Below, piece by piece: positions 1-7,108 of a DNA stretch of 18,446 bases. Under the pieces are notes generated by a model. That model made no database searches, was not told the origin of the DNA, and saw only the letters and a list, made by a program, of their open reading frames with translations. Origin of the DNA: CAYLLT01 sp964591605 (lineage in GTDB: Bacteria; Planctomycetota; Phycisphaerae; UBA1845; PWPN01); the NCBI GenBank assembly GCA_964591605.1, contig CAZQEN010000134.1:1-18446 (forward strand), written 5' to 3'. Within the stretch, counting starts at the first letter, position 1. Each line of letters begins with the position of its first letter. A program made the translations under genes and the position numbers.

Positions 1-6
1 CAAACG

Positions 7-165
7 TCATGCGTTCTGCCAGCCCGGATCGGTGACGTCCCGCGGATCGAAGAATTCGCTCTGCTGGAACTTCGGATCGAGGACCTTTTCGGCCGCCGGA
101 TTGAGCGTGCCCTCTTCGCGAAGGACGTCGCCTTTCGACGGCTTGCGGTCGTGCTTGCTTGGCAT
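7..165 (-). CDS. small hypothetical protein (52 aa), possible truncated DNA-binding accessory protein of a mobile element
   Basis: The sequence shows a 52-codon ORF with ATG at 165-163, a GGGAG ribosome-binding site six bases upstream and TGA at 9-7. The product is charged and carries NPAAEKV, then DPKFQQSEFFDPRDV, ending in WQNA. From memory, a similar NP..E.V.D..F..S.FFDPRD stretch opens the helix-turn-helix proteins that travel with Y4bD/Y4pK (DUF5372) genes; in those the chain continues into an HTH. Here it stops soon after PRD, so this is either a truncated relative or an independent small protein. It lies downstream of a DUF5372 gene on the same strand and directly behind a good promoter at 204-231. 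Translation is plausible; the function is unknown and the family link is inference. Confidence 0.55.
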   Translation of the reverse strand: MPSKHDRKPSKGDVLREEGTLNPAAEKVLDPKFQQSEFFDPRDVTDPGWQNA

Positions 166-203
166 CGTGAGCTCCCAAAGGCTGCAGGTCGTCTGTATAC
201 ATA

Positions 204-231
204 ATTATGCCGCACAATGGGAGGTTGTCAA
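204..231 (-). promoter_or_regulatory. sigma-70-type promoter for the 52-aa ORF
   Basis: Read on the minus strand, a perfect TTGACA (231-226) is followed after 16 bases by CATAAT (209-204), which is 5/6 to consensus. The expected transcription start near 197 leaves a leader of about 30 bases before the ATG at 165. The segment is clearly more AT-rich than its surroundings. The 8-base word ATGCCGCA (207-214) overlaps the -10 element and recurs in inverted form as TGCGGCAT at 315-322, with TGCGGCA again at 338-344. These could be binding sites or remains of a mobile-element end. Confidence 0.55.
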
Positions 232-353
232 GGGTCTCTGTAAATCGCTCTGGTCCTATTCTCTGATAGAATACGCTAGAATGCTCGCCTTGCCGCAACC
301 CCAATCCAAGCGTATGCGGCATATTCACCTTTACACATGCGGCACCATTCGCC

Positions 354-629
354 TTACACGCCATCTGACCTCTCCACCAGATCATGCCGGCCGAGCCGTG
401 CTACCAGCCGAGCGAGTTCTACCAGGTCCGACAGCCGGAAGAGTGCTCGCCGCTCGCCCATGACGATCTCCGAATCCGGGGCAACAAGGTCCGTCCACTG
501 CGGGGGAACCGAGCACACGATCTGATCTTCAATCTGCAGCAGAAGCCGTCTGCCGTAGCGGTTATACCGCTCGCCCACACAGACGAACTGTCGTCCGCTG
601 AAGGGATGGAACGGATGAGTCACCCGCAC
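354..629 (-). CDS. DUF5372 family protein (Y4bD/Y4pK-like)
   Basis: The conserved part reads RVTHPFHPFSGRQFV near the start, then SVPPQWTDLV, then ALFRLSDLVELARLV. This is the pattern I know from DUF5372 (Y4bD/Y4pK) proteins: HPFHPLxGxxFxxV, then LPxxWTDVxPxDP, then FRVEDLLEL. These are about 90 residues long, and the 91 residues from GTG at 629 fit. GTG at 623 is an alternative start. The open frame continues upstream to 971, but that part is Arg/Pro-rich and lies antisense to the IS66 remnant, so it is not counted. No good Shine-Dalgarno is visible. The family usually sits in mobile-element gene sets with an HTH protein and a recombinase; its biochemical role is unknown. The upstream neighbour was probably replaced when the truncated IS66 arrived. 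Confidence 0.6.
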   Translation of the reverse strand: MRVTHPFHPFSGRQFVCVGERYNRYGRRLLLQIEDQIVCSVPPQWTDLVAPDSEIVMGERRALFRLSDLVELARLVARLGRHDLVERSDGV

Positions 630-673
630 AAGGTGCGCCGATGCGAGGGGAGAATTTGCATTCAGGATCGAGT

Positions 674-835
674 TACAAGCGATTGAAAAAGGGCACGTTC
701 CGGCTCTCGGCCTTCGAGGGGGCGGGATCGGCGCGGGCCGAGATCGAGTCGGCCGAACTGGCCTTGATCCTGGAAGGCATCGAGCTGGCCGGGGCCCGGC
801 GGCGTCCGCGTTTCGTGCCGCGGGGCAGCGTGTGA
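674..835 (+). pseudogene. tnpB: IS66 TnpB (Orf2), C-terminal remnant
   Basis: The frame from 674 to the TGA at 833-835 encodes YKRLKKGTFRL, then ESAELALILEGIELAGARRR. This corresponds to the C-terminal half of IS66 TnpB, whose family pattern is WYKRLExGxFxxP, a Leu-rich helix, then LLxGIDLxxxxRRPR. The residues just before YKRL (SGSS) do not match the hydrophobic strand expected there, so the N-terminal half has been lost. It ends 140 bases before the tnpC start, on the same strand, in the usual IS66 gene order. No start codon is appropriate, so no product is expected. Confidence 0.65.
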
Positions 836-975
836 AGGCTTCGCGGCGCCAGAATTCCCTCAAATTCCTTCGATTTCTGGAAGATTTCTCTTGCGATCTG
901 ATCCGGGAGGGGGTATAAGCAAGCATCGAAGTTACGGATGACTTTGAATCGTTCCTCCCAGCGAACCTCATTCCC

Positions 976-2594
976 TTGGAACAGCGGCCTCACCAACCCA
1001 GCCAGCACGAGAAGACCCGGCCGGCACAAGCCGCGCAGGGCTTGCCCGATCCGCTGCCCACCAGCGTGGCCGAGCTGCAGGCCCTGGTGATCGCCCTGCA
1101 GCACCAGGTGGCCTGCCTGCAGCGGATGCTGTTCGGGCGGCGGAGCGAGAAGCTCGCGTCCGAGGATCCAAACCAGGGAGCGCTGTTCGGGCGCATTGAG
1201 CCCCTGGAGCCGCCGGACGAGCGCCCGGCATCCACCGACGAGGAGACCACGTCTGAGCCGCCAGCCTCTGAGGAAGAGGACGAGCCGGCCCCACGGCGGC
1301 GGAAGCGCCATCGCGGCCGCCGGCCGCTCCCCGCGCAGCTGATGCGCTGCGTTCACGACATCCATCCCGACGAGAACGAATTGGCCTGCCCGTCCTGCGG
1401 CCAGCCCAAGACCGCCTTCGGTACGGATGTGACCGAAGAACTGGAAATGATCCCGGCCAGGTTCTTCGTGAACCGCTACGTCCGCCACAAGTACGCCTGC
1501 CCGCACTGCCAAGGATCGGTCAGCCAGGCGCCGCTGCCGCCGCGCCCGATGGACAAGGGCATCCCCGGGCCGGGCGTCCTGGCCGACCTGGTGGCCAGCA
1601 AGTACTCCGAGCACCTGCCCCTGTACCGGCTGCAGGAGCGCTATCGGCGCGCGGGGCTGGAGTTCTCCCGCTCCACGCTGTGCGAGTGGGTCAGCCACGT
1701 NNNNNNNNNNGTCTGGCCGCGCCGGTGGTTGAGGCCCTCAAGCGGATGGTGGTCTCATCCCGCAAGGTGCACACCGATGATACGCCCCTCACCGTGCTGG
1801 ACCCCAGCGCCGAGCCGGTGGGCTCGCGCCGCGGGTACCTGTGGGTGTACATCAGCGAGTTCGACGACGTGGTCTTCGACTACACCGACTCCCATAAGCG
1901 TGACGGGCCGGCCTCGTTCCTCAAGGATTATCGCGGCTACCTGCAGGCGGATGCGTTCAGCGGTTACGACGGAATCTACGCCCCCGGCCTGATCTGGGAA
2001 GTGGCCTGCTGGTCCCATGCCCGGCGGAAGTTCTTCGATACCCTGGCGTACTACCCGACGCAGGCCCAGCGCATCCTGGCTCTGATCGGGCGGCTGTACG
2101 CGGTGGAGTCGCGAGCCAAGGCTCTGAAGTTATCCCCGGAGCAGCGGCTCGCCTGGCGGCAGCGGTTCAGCCGGCGGCGGCTGGCACAACTGCGGCGCTA
2201 CCTCGATGAGCTCTCTGTACAGGTCCTGCCCAAGAGCCCCTTGGGCAAGGCCATCAGCTACACGCTGAAGAACTGGAAGGCGCTCAACCGCTACACCGAA
2301 GCCGCCTTCTTGAGCATAGACAACAACCATTCGGAACGGCAGATCAAGCAACTGGTTCTTGGCCGCAAGGCCTGGCTGTTCGCAGGCAGCGACCAGGGGG
2401 CCCGCAGCGCCGCGATCCTGTTCAGCATAGTCGTGTCCTGCAAGCTGGCCGGCGTCGATCCCTTCGCCTACCTGCGCGACCTGCTCAAGCGAATCCAGGC
2501 CCATCCGCCCGATCGCATGCACGAGCTGATTCCCCGGGAATGGAAGAAACACTTCGCCGCCCCGGCCATCCCCGGCGCCCCGGCCGCAGCCTGA
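976..2594 (+). CDS. tnpC: IS66 family transposase TnpC (interrupted by assembly gap)
   Basis: This is the DDE transposase of the IS66 element. The left part (976 to the gap) has a Leu-rich coiled coil ending LFGRRSEKL, an acidic linker, a basic patch RRRKRHRGRRPLP, and an IS66-type zinc-binding domain with paired Cys motifs (CPSCGQ and CPHC). The right part (from 1713) has the catalytic core: HTDDTP for the first Asp, QADAFSGYDG for the second, and NNHSERQIK for the Glu. It then shows LVLGRKAWLFAGSDQGA and the IS66 C-terminal domain ending near RDLLKRI. The two halves are in different frames because the ten Ns are a placeholder, so the ORF must be joined across the gap. TTG at 976 is the only usual start after the in-frame stop at 916; there is no ATG. 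It is intact apart from the gap, but the element lacks its left end. Confidence 0.85.
1701..1710. other. assembly gap (10 Ns)
   Basis: Ten Ns lie inside tnpC. The upstream frame ends CEWVSH plus two bases; the downstream frame resumes LAAPVVEAL. For one continuous reading frame the missing length must be 2 modulo 3, so ten is a placeholder length rather than a measured one. Confidence 0.97.
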
Positions 2595-2642
2595 GCCCTA
2601 CACCATCATCACCGTCACGCGCAACCGGACCGCCCACCCCAC

Positions 2643-2670
2643 GGCGGACCTGGATTGGTCTGGCGCTTAC
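2643..2670 (-). repeat. right terminal inverted repeat region of the IS66 element
   Basis: Reading inward from 2670 on the minus strand gives GTAAGCGCCAGACCAATCC. IS66-family ends usually begin GTAAGCG. The boundary agrees with the point (2671) at which methyltransferase coding similarity resumes. The length is approximate because no left end is available for comparison. Confidence 0.6.
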
Positions 2671-2968
2671 GCAGCAGTTCTCCCAGCGGGCCCAGCCCAA
2701 ACGCGCCGTCGCGCTGCTCCTCGAAGACGCCGATGCTTGCCAGCAGCCGCATCACGCGAGTCAGTGACGGCGCGTGCGTTTGCGTCGCGGCAGCCAGGTC
2801 GCGCCCGGCACACGGACCCTCTTTCAGCAGATCGGCGACCCCCAGTTTCGCCGCCAGGTAGAGCGCCCGAGAAACGTAATGGCCGATCGCCATCTGCGTG
2901 AGAGCAACTCCGGGGGGCACCGCCAGCGTCTCGGGGTGAATTCTGGAACTTTCGTCTGCTGTTGACAT
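2671..2968 (-). pseudogene. O-methyltransferase-like protein, N-terminal fragment cut by the IS66 element
   Basis: ATG at 2968-2966 follows a GAGGAA ribosome-binding site. The ~99 codons read MSTADESS, then GVALTQMAIGHYVSRALYLA, AAKLGVADLLKEGP, TRVMRLLASIGVFEE and FGLGPLGELLR. This is the dimerisation/winged-helix N-terminal domain of the class I SAM-dependent O-methyltransferases of the acetylserotonin/hydroxyneurosporene type, usually about 330-370 residues. After LLR the frame enters the IS66 end and stops at 2615. The whole SAM-binding domain is therefore missing, and I do not see it elsewhere in the window. The fragment cannot be a functional methyltransferase; a short chimeric product is conceivable. 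It is divergent from the propeller gene at 3229. Confidence 0.75.
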
Positions 2969-3164
2969 AAGGTAAGTTCCTCTATGGGTCCCGCTCGGCT
3001 GGCGATCTGACTTCTGACATTGATGAGCAGGCTGGCAAAGAGGAAGCCCTCCGAGTGCAATGAAAGTACAGCCCTCAGTACCTTCGAGACCCACTCTCGG
3101 TTTCCACCGTAATCGCTTCTCTGCACCATCGCAACGGTGCTCCCGCAGAATGGGATGAAGACTG

Positions 3165-3194
3165 TTGGGGCGAAGGGACGAGAGACTGTACAAT
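3165..3194 (+). promoter_or_regulatory. possible promoter for the 1155-aa propeller gene
   Basis: TACAAT (3189-3194, 5/6 to the -10 consensus) is preceded at 18 bases by TTGGGG (3165-3170, a weak -35). It lies 35 bases before the ATG at 3229, and a G-rich ribosome-binding site precedes that start. The -10 is credible, the -35 is poor. Confidence 0.35.
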
Positions 3195-3228
3195 AGACAT
3201 AGCCGTCTCATCACGCAGGGGGGGGCGC

Positions 3229-6200
3229 ATGGCCGATCTCGGACCGCCGATCACTGGCACCTCCGCCTCAGGAACGAGAACTGTTATCGCGCTGGCGTGC
3301 GCATTGCTGCTGGCGCTCAGCCAGAGACAAGCGGTAGCTACGGTTGGGTTGAGCGACCTTACCGGACCCTGGCACCTCTTCGTGGACGATCACGCGGTGG
3401 CGTCCAAGGCCGGCGTCACACGGACATATCATTCGTTTCAGAAGTACGCGGGCAACCCGGTGATCGTCCCGGACAGGCCGTGGGAAGGCAACAACATCTA
3501 CATTTACGGCACCGTGCTTCCAAACGAATCCGGTCCTGGATATCGGATGTGGTACCACTCGCTCAATATCAGCCTCCCGGTCGCCGATCGGGTCAACGCC
3601 AATTATGCGACCAGTGTCGACGGCATCACCTGGACCAAACCCGAACTCGGAATCATCTCTTTCAACGGCTCGAAGGCCAACAACCTGTTCATTCGGCCGG
3701 GGAACTGTCCGTCGGTCATGCACACACCCTGGGACGCAGGCATTCAGCGGCCCTACAAACTCATGCGCGGCGGCCCCTGGAGCGTTTTCTCCGGCGCGTA
3801 TTCGGTGGACGGGCTGCATTGGACCGAGGATCCGGATTCGCGCTGCCCGGCCGCCAGCGACCATTGCACCTTTGCCTGGGACCCGCTCAAGCAGAGGTAC
3901 ATGGGCTTTCCCAAGGTGTTCGCCACGGTGAACGGCATCTCGCGCAGGTCCACCGGTATCTGGTCGACGAGCAACTTCGACGACTGGCCGTCGGGCACGA
4001 ACCTGATTCTCGCCCCGGACTCCTGGGACGACCGCTGGGTGCCTTCAGGCGCGGCCCAGAACACACAGTTCTACGGAATGTGCGGCTTCGCTTACGAGTC
4101 GATGTACATCGGATTCCTCTGGGTCTTCCGGGTCACCGGACAGGTGAGTGGCGCCGACGACGGCCCCATCTTTATCGAAATCGTCACCAGCCATGACGGT
4201 ACGAACTGGCAGCGACAGGAAGGCGATCGCACACCGATTCTGCCGCTTGGGCCCAGTGGGGCCTGGGATGACGGGATGGTTTTCACCGCGATCCAGCCGC
4301 TGGTCGAGGGCGATACGCTGCGCCTGTATTACGGTGGATTCGATTCGACTCATGCGCAGGAGGCCGCCTGGCATGCGGCTATCGGCATGGCAACGCTCCG
4401 CAAAGACGGCTTCGCCTCTCTGGACGCAGGCGCCGCGACCGGCACGATCACGACAAAGCGCATCAACGGCGCGAGCGGCCAGCTCCACGTAAACTGCTCG
4501 GTGGCCACCGGCGGATCGTTCAAAGTGGAGGTCCTCAACGCGAGCGGCGCCGTGGTGCCCGGCTACAGTGCGGCCGACTGTGATGCCATTCAGGGCGACC
4601 ACGTCGATCAGGTGGTGACGTGGGGAGCACAAACATCACTGCCCGCCGCCGTCAACCCCATTCGCCTGCGGTTCATCCTGCAGGATGCCTCGCTCTATTC
4701 ATTCAACGCCGGGGAGGCCGTACAGGTGTGGGCGGAAGCGGCCGCACCCACATGGACTGTCCTCTACGATTTCGAGCGTGACACCGGCCAGACGGCTCAC
4801 GACAAGTCCATTGCCGACGGTGCCCAGAATCCGACCTTCCAGGGCGACGTGAGCATCAGTACCGATCCAGCCTTCGCGGCGTTCGGGAATCACTCCGCCG
4901 CCTTTGGTTATGACACGTCGGCATCAAACACGCTGACTGTTCCGGGAACCTCGAATCCGGGGGGCAACTTCACGCTTGCAGCGATGGTCAACTCCGCGAC
5001 CGGCGGATATGCCCGGGTCTTCAGCAGCCCGGGGGCTATGTGGGGCACAACGGTGGCGTCGCCTCTGGCACTGGACTTTGATCCGAGCGGCACGGTCATT
5101 CCCCGCTTGCGCCTGACCTGCAAGGGAATCGAGATTCTGTCCACTTCTGCAAGCATGGGCTCCGGGCCGTATCACCATGTGGCCGTCACCTATAACAACG
5201 GCAGGGTATTCCTGTACCTGGACGGCGCTTCGGTCGGCAATGGATATGTGTCGCGCGGTGACCCCGTTCTTCTGCCGGGCGATCTCCGGGTTGGCGGAGA
5301 CGGGACCTCCTCGGCCGACGCGCGGTTCATCGGGTATATGGACGACATCGTGGTCATCGGCCGAACGCTCTCCGCTGCTGAGATCGCTTCTCTGGCTCAA
5401 AGTGGCGCGGCCTCGTTCCTTGGCGTGGCCAGGGCCCCTTGCGACTTCGAGGGCGACGGGGACGTGGATCAGGCCGACCTCGACGTGTTCCTGGCCTGTG
5501 CCAATGGCGCGAATGTGCCGCCTGCATGCAGCGGCACGTCGAGTCCTCAACGGGCGGCGGTGACGGGTGACGGCGCCGGCGGTTCTCAGCAAACCGCCGC
5601 CATGGCGGCGCCAGTCATCTCGCTCAACTTCGTCGAGAACTGGGACAGCTGCGCTGCAGGCTATACGGATCCTGCCTATGTCGCCCGCTGGCCTGCCGTT
5701 CTGGGGACCGCTCGATACCGCATCAATTCCACCTGCCCCTCATCCTTGCCCAACAATCTGCGGGCCGGAAGCGGCGACTCGTGCGCGATCTCGCACGATC
5801 TGGGCTCCGATCTTCGAGCATTGCTTGCAGGCGCCGTGGAGGTCGCCGGCACAGATGCGGTTCCGCTCTCGCTCGCGTACAACGCCTGTCTGCAGGGAAA
5901 CCTGCAGTACGCCGATGTGATGGTCGAGTTGTCGAAAGGCGAGGTCCACGCTCCGGGCACGAACAGCGCGGTTGTTCTGCCGGTGCTGGCATTCGGGATG
6001 GCCGCCACGATCCATGCACCCAGCGCACATCCGTGGTTCTTCGACGGACGGAACTGGCGGGCGACCAACGTGCTTGACACCACGAAAGATCCAAACGTTC
6101 TAACCATGCAGGTGCGCACAGATACGGCTCGGTTGTCAGGTGGTGCCGGCTCGGTCGTGCAGCCCAGGGCGTATACGGGCGGCTTCGACCGGATCACGAT

Positions 6201-6696
6201 TCGCTCGCAGTTGAACGGTGTGATCGGCCGCCTCCTTGACGACATCACGCTGACCGGAGGCCAGATCATCGCCGGCTGCGCCGCCCCCCCGACCGTCACG
6301 TCCGTCACCCCATCCGAGGGGCGCGGCGACGAACGCGTCAGCATCAGTATTGCGGGCTCGGGTTTCCCGGTTGGCTTCACGCAGGTGAAGCTCGCAAAGC
6401 AGGGCCAGTCGGATATTGTAGCCAGCCAGGTGGATGTGGCCGCCGATGGACAGAGCCTCACGTGCGTGCTGGCTCTGGACCTGTACGCGGCGGCAACCGG
6501 TGCCTGGGATGTGGTGATCATGACGCCAAGTTGTTCAGACGTGGTGGCGTCGGGGGCGTTCACGGTCACGCCGTCAATCCTCTACGTAGCGGCGGATCTT
6601 GATCGCGACGGCGACGTTGATCAGTGCGATTTCGGCATCCTCCAGCGCTGCTACAGCGGCGAGGGCAATCCCGCCGACCCGAACTGTGCAGACTGA
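3229..6696 (+). CDS. secreted five-bladed-propeller glycosidase-like protein with LamG domain and split dockerin-like module (1155 aa)
   Basis: ATG at 3229 follows a G-rich ribosome-binding site. A signal peptide is visible (R17, hydrophobic core to ~31, likely cleavage after AVA at 37). Residues ~45-415 resemble the GH32/GH43-like propeller proteins common in Planctomycetes: LFVDDHAV, KYAGNPVIVPDRPWEGNN, YRMWYHS, ATSVDGITWTKPELG, GSKANNLF, YKLMRGG. Residues ~415-505 are the small beta-sandwich that follows that propeller. Residues ~509-729 form a LamG/concanavalin-like domain (YHHVAVTYNNGRVFLYLDG). An EF-hand half-module is at 738-769 (CDFEGDGDVDQADLD). Residues ~797-1020 look like a second beta-sandwich. 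Residues ~1021-1117 are IPT/TIG-like (PTVTSVTPSEG). A second EF-hand half closes the protein at 1123-1155. The substrate is unknown; the catalytic acids cannot be assigned by eye. The protein is likely exported and possibly anchored through the tail. Convergent with the GH123-like gene. Confidence 0.8.
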   Translation: MADLGPPITGTSASGTRTVIALACALLLALSQRQAVATVGLSDLTGPWHLFVDDHAVASKAGVTRTYHSFQKYAGNPVIVPDRPWEGNNIYIYGTVLPNESGPGYRMWYHSLNISLPVADRVNANYATSVDGITWTKPELGIISFNGSKANNLFIRPGNCPSVMHTPWDAGIQRPYKLMRGGPWSVFSGAYSVDGLHWTEDPDSRCPAASDHCTFAWDPLKQRYMGFPKVFATVNGISRRSTGIWSTSNFDDWPSGTNLILAPDSWDDRWVPSGAAQNTQFYGMCGFAYESMYIGFLWVFRVTGQVSGADDGPIFIEIVTSHDGTNWQRQEGDRTPILPLGPSGAWDDGMVFTAIQPLVEGDTLRLYYGGFDSTHAQEAAWHAAIGMATLRKDGFASLDAGAATGTITTKRINGASGQLHVNCSVATGGSFKVEVLNASGAVVPGYSAADCDAIQGDHVDQVVTWGAQTSLPAAVNPIRLRFILQDASLYSFNAGEAVQVWAEAAAPTWTVLYDFERDTGQTAHDKSIADGAQNPTFQGDVSISTDPAFAAFGNHSAAFGYDTSASNTLTVPGTSNPGGNFTLAAMVNSATGGYARVFSSPGAMWGTTVASPLALDFDPSGTVIPRLRLTCKGIEILSTSASMGSGPYHHVAVTYNNGRVFLYLDGASVGNGYVSRGDPVLLPGDLRVGGDGTSSADARFIGYMDDIVVIGRTLSAAEIASLAQSGAASFLGVARAPCDFEGDGDVDQADLDVFLACANGANVPPACSGTSSPQRAAVTGDGAGGSQQTAAMAAPVISLNFVENWDSCAAGYTDPAYVARWPAVLGTARYRINSTCPSSLPNNLRAGSGDSCAISHDLGSDLRALLAGAVEVAGTDAVPLSLAYNACLQGNLQYADVMVELSKGEVHAPGTNSAVVLPVLAFGMAATIHAPSAHPWFFDGRNWRATNVLDTTKDPNVLTMQVRTDTARLSGGAGSVVQPRAYTGGFDRITIRSQLNGVIGRLLDDITLTGGQIIAGCAAPPTVTSVTPSEGRGDERVSISIAGSGFPVGFTQVKLAKQGQSDIVASQVDVAADGQSLTCVLALDLYAAATGAWDVVIMTPSCSDVVASGAFTVTPSILYVAADLDRDGDVDQCDFGILQRCYSGEGNPADPNCAD

Positions 6697-6739
6697 AGCA
6701 CCAGCGTTCTGATGCTTGCAGCTCTCCGTTTCGGGGAGC
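6696..6739 (+). terminator. two tandem hairpins after the propeller gene, terminator-like without a T tract
   Basis: The first hairpin starts at the stop codon: AAGCA (6696-6700) pairs with TGCTT (6713-6717), and CAG with CTG, around a CGTT loop. The second pairs GCTCTCC (6721-6727) with GGGGAGC (6733-6739), with one G-T pair and a five-base loop. There is no run of T, so this may be a processing or stability element rather than an intrinsic terminator. Confidence 0.4.
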
Positions 6740-6792
6740 AGGTCAGTTGGGCACAGGCCCTTGGCTTCGCTGCGGGTGCGAGGGATCTGCAT

Positions 6793-6942
6793 CTATCCAT
6801 CCGCCGGCAGTCGTTCACTTCTGGATCGGCCATCCCATCCTCCGCCGAGGGCTTTGTACAGGGCAATCAGGTCAGTCATGTTGACTGCTTCGCCGATTCG
6901 AGCGGTAGCCGTCGTGAGTTGACGTTCGGCTGAAACGGATAT
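6793..6942 (-). pseudogene. TolC-type outer-membrane efflux protein, C-terminal remnant
   Basis: Read on the minus strand, the frame ending at TAG (6795-6793) encodes SAERQLTTATARIGEAV, then TDLIALYKALGGGWDG. The ALYKALGGGW ending is characteristic of RND-efflux outer-membrane factors (NodT/CusC-type TolC family), where it closes a ~450-residue protein. Here the frame is stopped by TGA at 6945-6943 just upstream, and I found no convincing efflux similarity between 6946 and 7108. About 50 codons remain, with no start. It lies in the 412-base space between two convergent secreted-enzyme genes, suggesting that a larger gene was deleted here. Confidence 0.65.
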
Positions 6943-7108
6943 TCAGGCTGCCGCGGCTGTATTTGTGGCCGCTGGACTGGTCGATCTGCCCCCAGAATCC
7001 GCAGGCCCCCGAATCGCGCTACGCCCTGGCCGCCCAGACACGAGCCGTGGCCATTCTGCGTCGCGTCATCGCAGCAGAGCGTCTGAGAGGAGAACGAGTC
7101 GACCCTCG

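Larger units (their letters stand above)
671..2670 (+). mobile_element. IS66-family insertion sequence, left end missing
   Basis: The element consists of a C-terminal tnpB remnant (674-835), tnpC (976-2594) and a right terminal sequence ending at 2670. Read inward from 2670, the end begins GTAAGCGCC, typical of IS66-family inverted repeats. tnpA, the first part of tnpB and the left inverted repeat are absent. TnpB similarity starts abruptly at YKRL (674), so the junction with the neighbouring DUF5372 segment is about 630-674. The right end falls inside a methyltransferase gene. The eight bases beyond it (2671-2678, gcagcagt) would be the target duplication, but the partner copy is gone. The internal N run suggests the repeat was collapsed during assembly. 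Confidence 0.8.

Noticed and set aside
354..971. Long form (205 aa) of the DUF5372 ORF
   Set aside because: The first ~114 residues are Arg/Pro-rich and lie opposite the tnpB remnant; similarity begins only at the GTG near 629.
939..1090. ATG at 939 as the transposase start
   Set aside because: It is in a different frame from tnpC and reaches a stop within about 50 codons.
673..1698. 341-codon minus-strand frame across the IS66 element
   Set aside because: Antisense to the tnpB remnant and tnpC, whose motifs are clear.
3292..3312. Lipobox in the large propeller protein (LACA at residues 22-25)
   Set aside because: The Cys falls early in the hydrophobic core and lacks Leu at -3; a standard signal peptidase site (AVA, residues 35-37) fits better.
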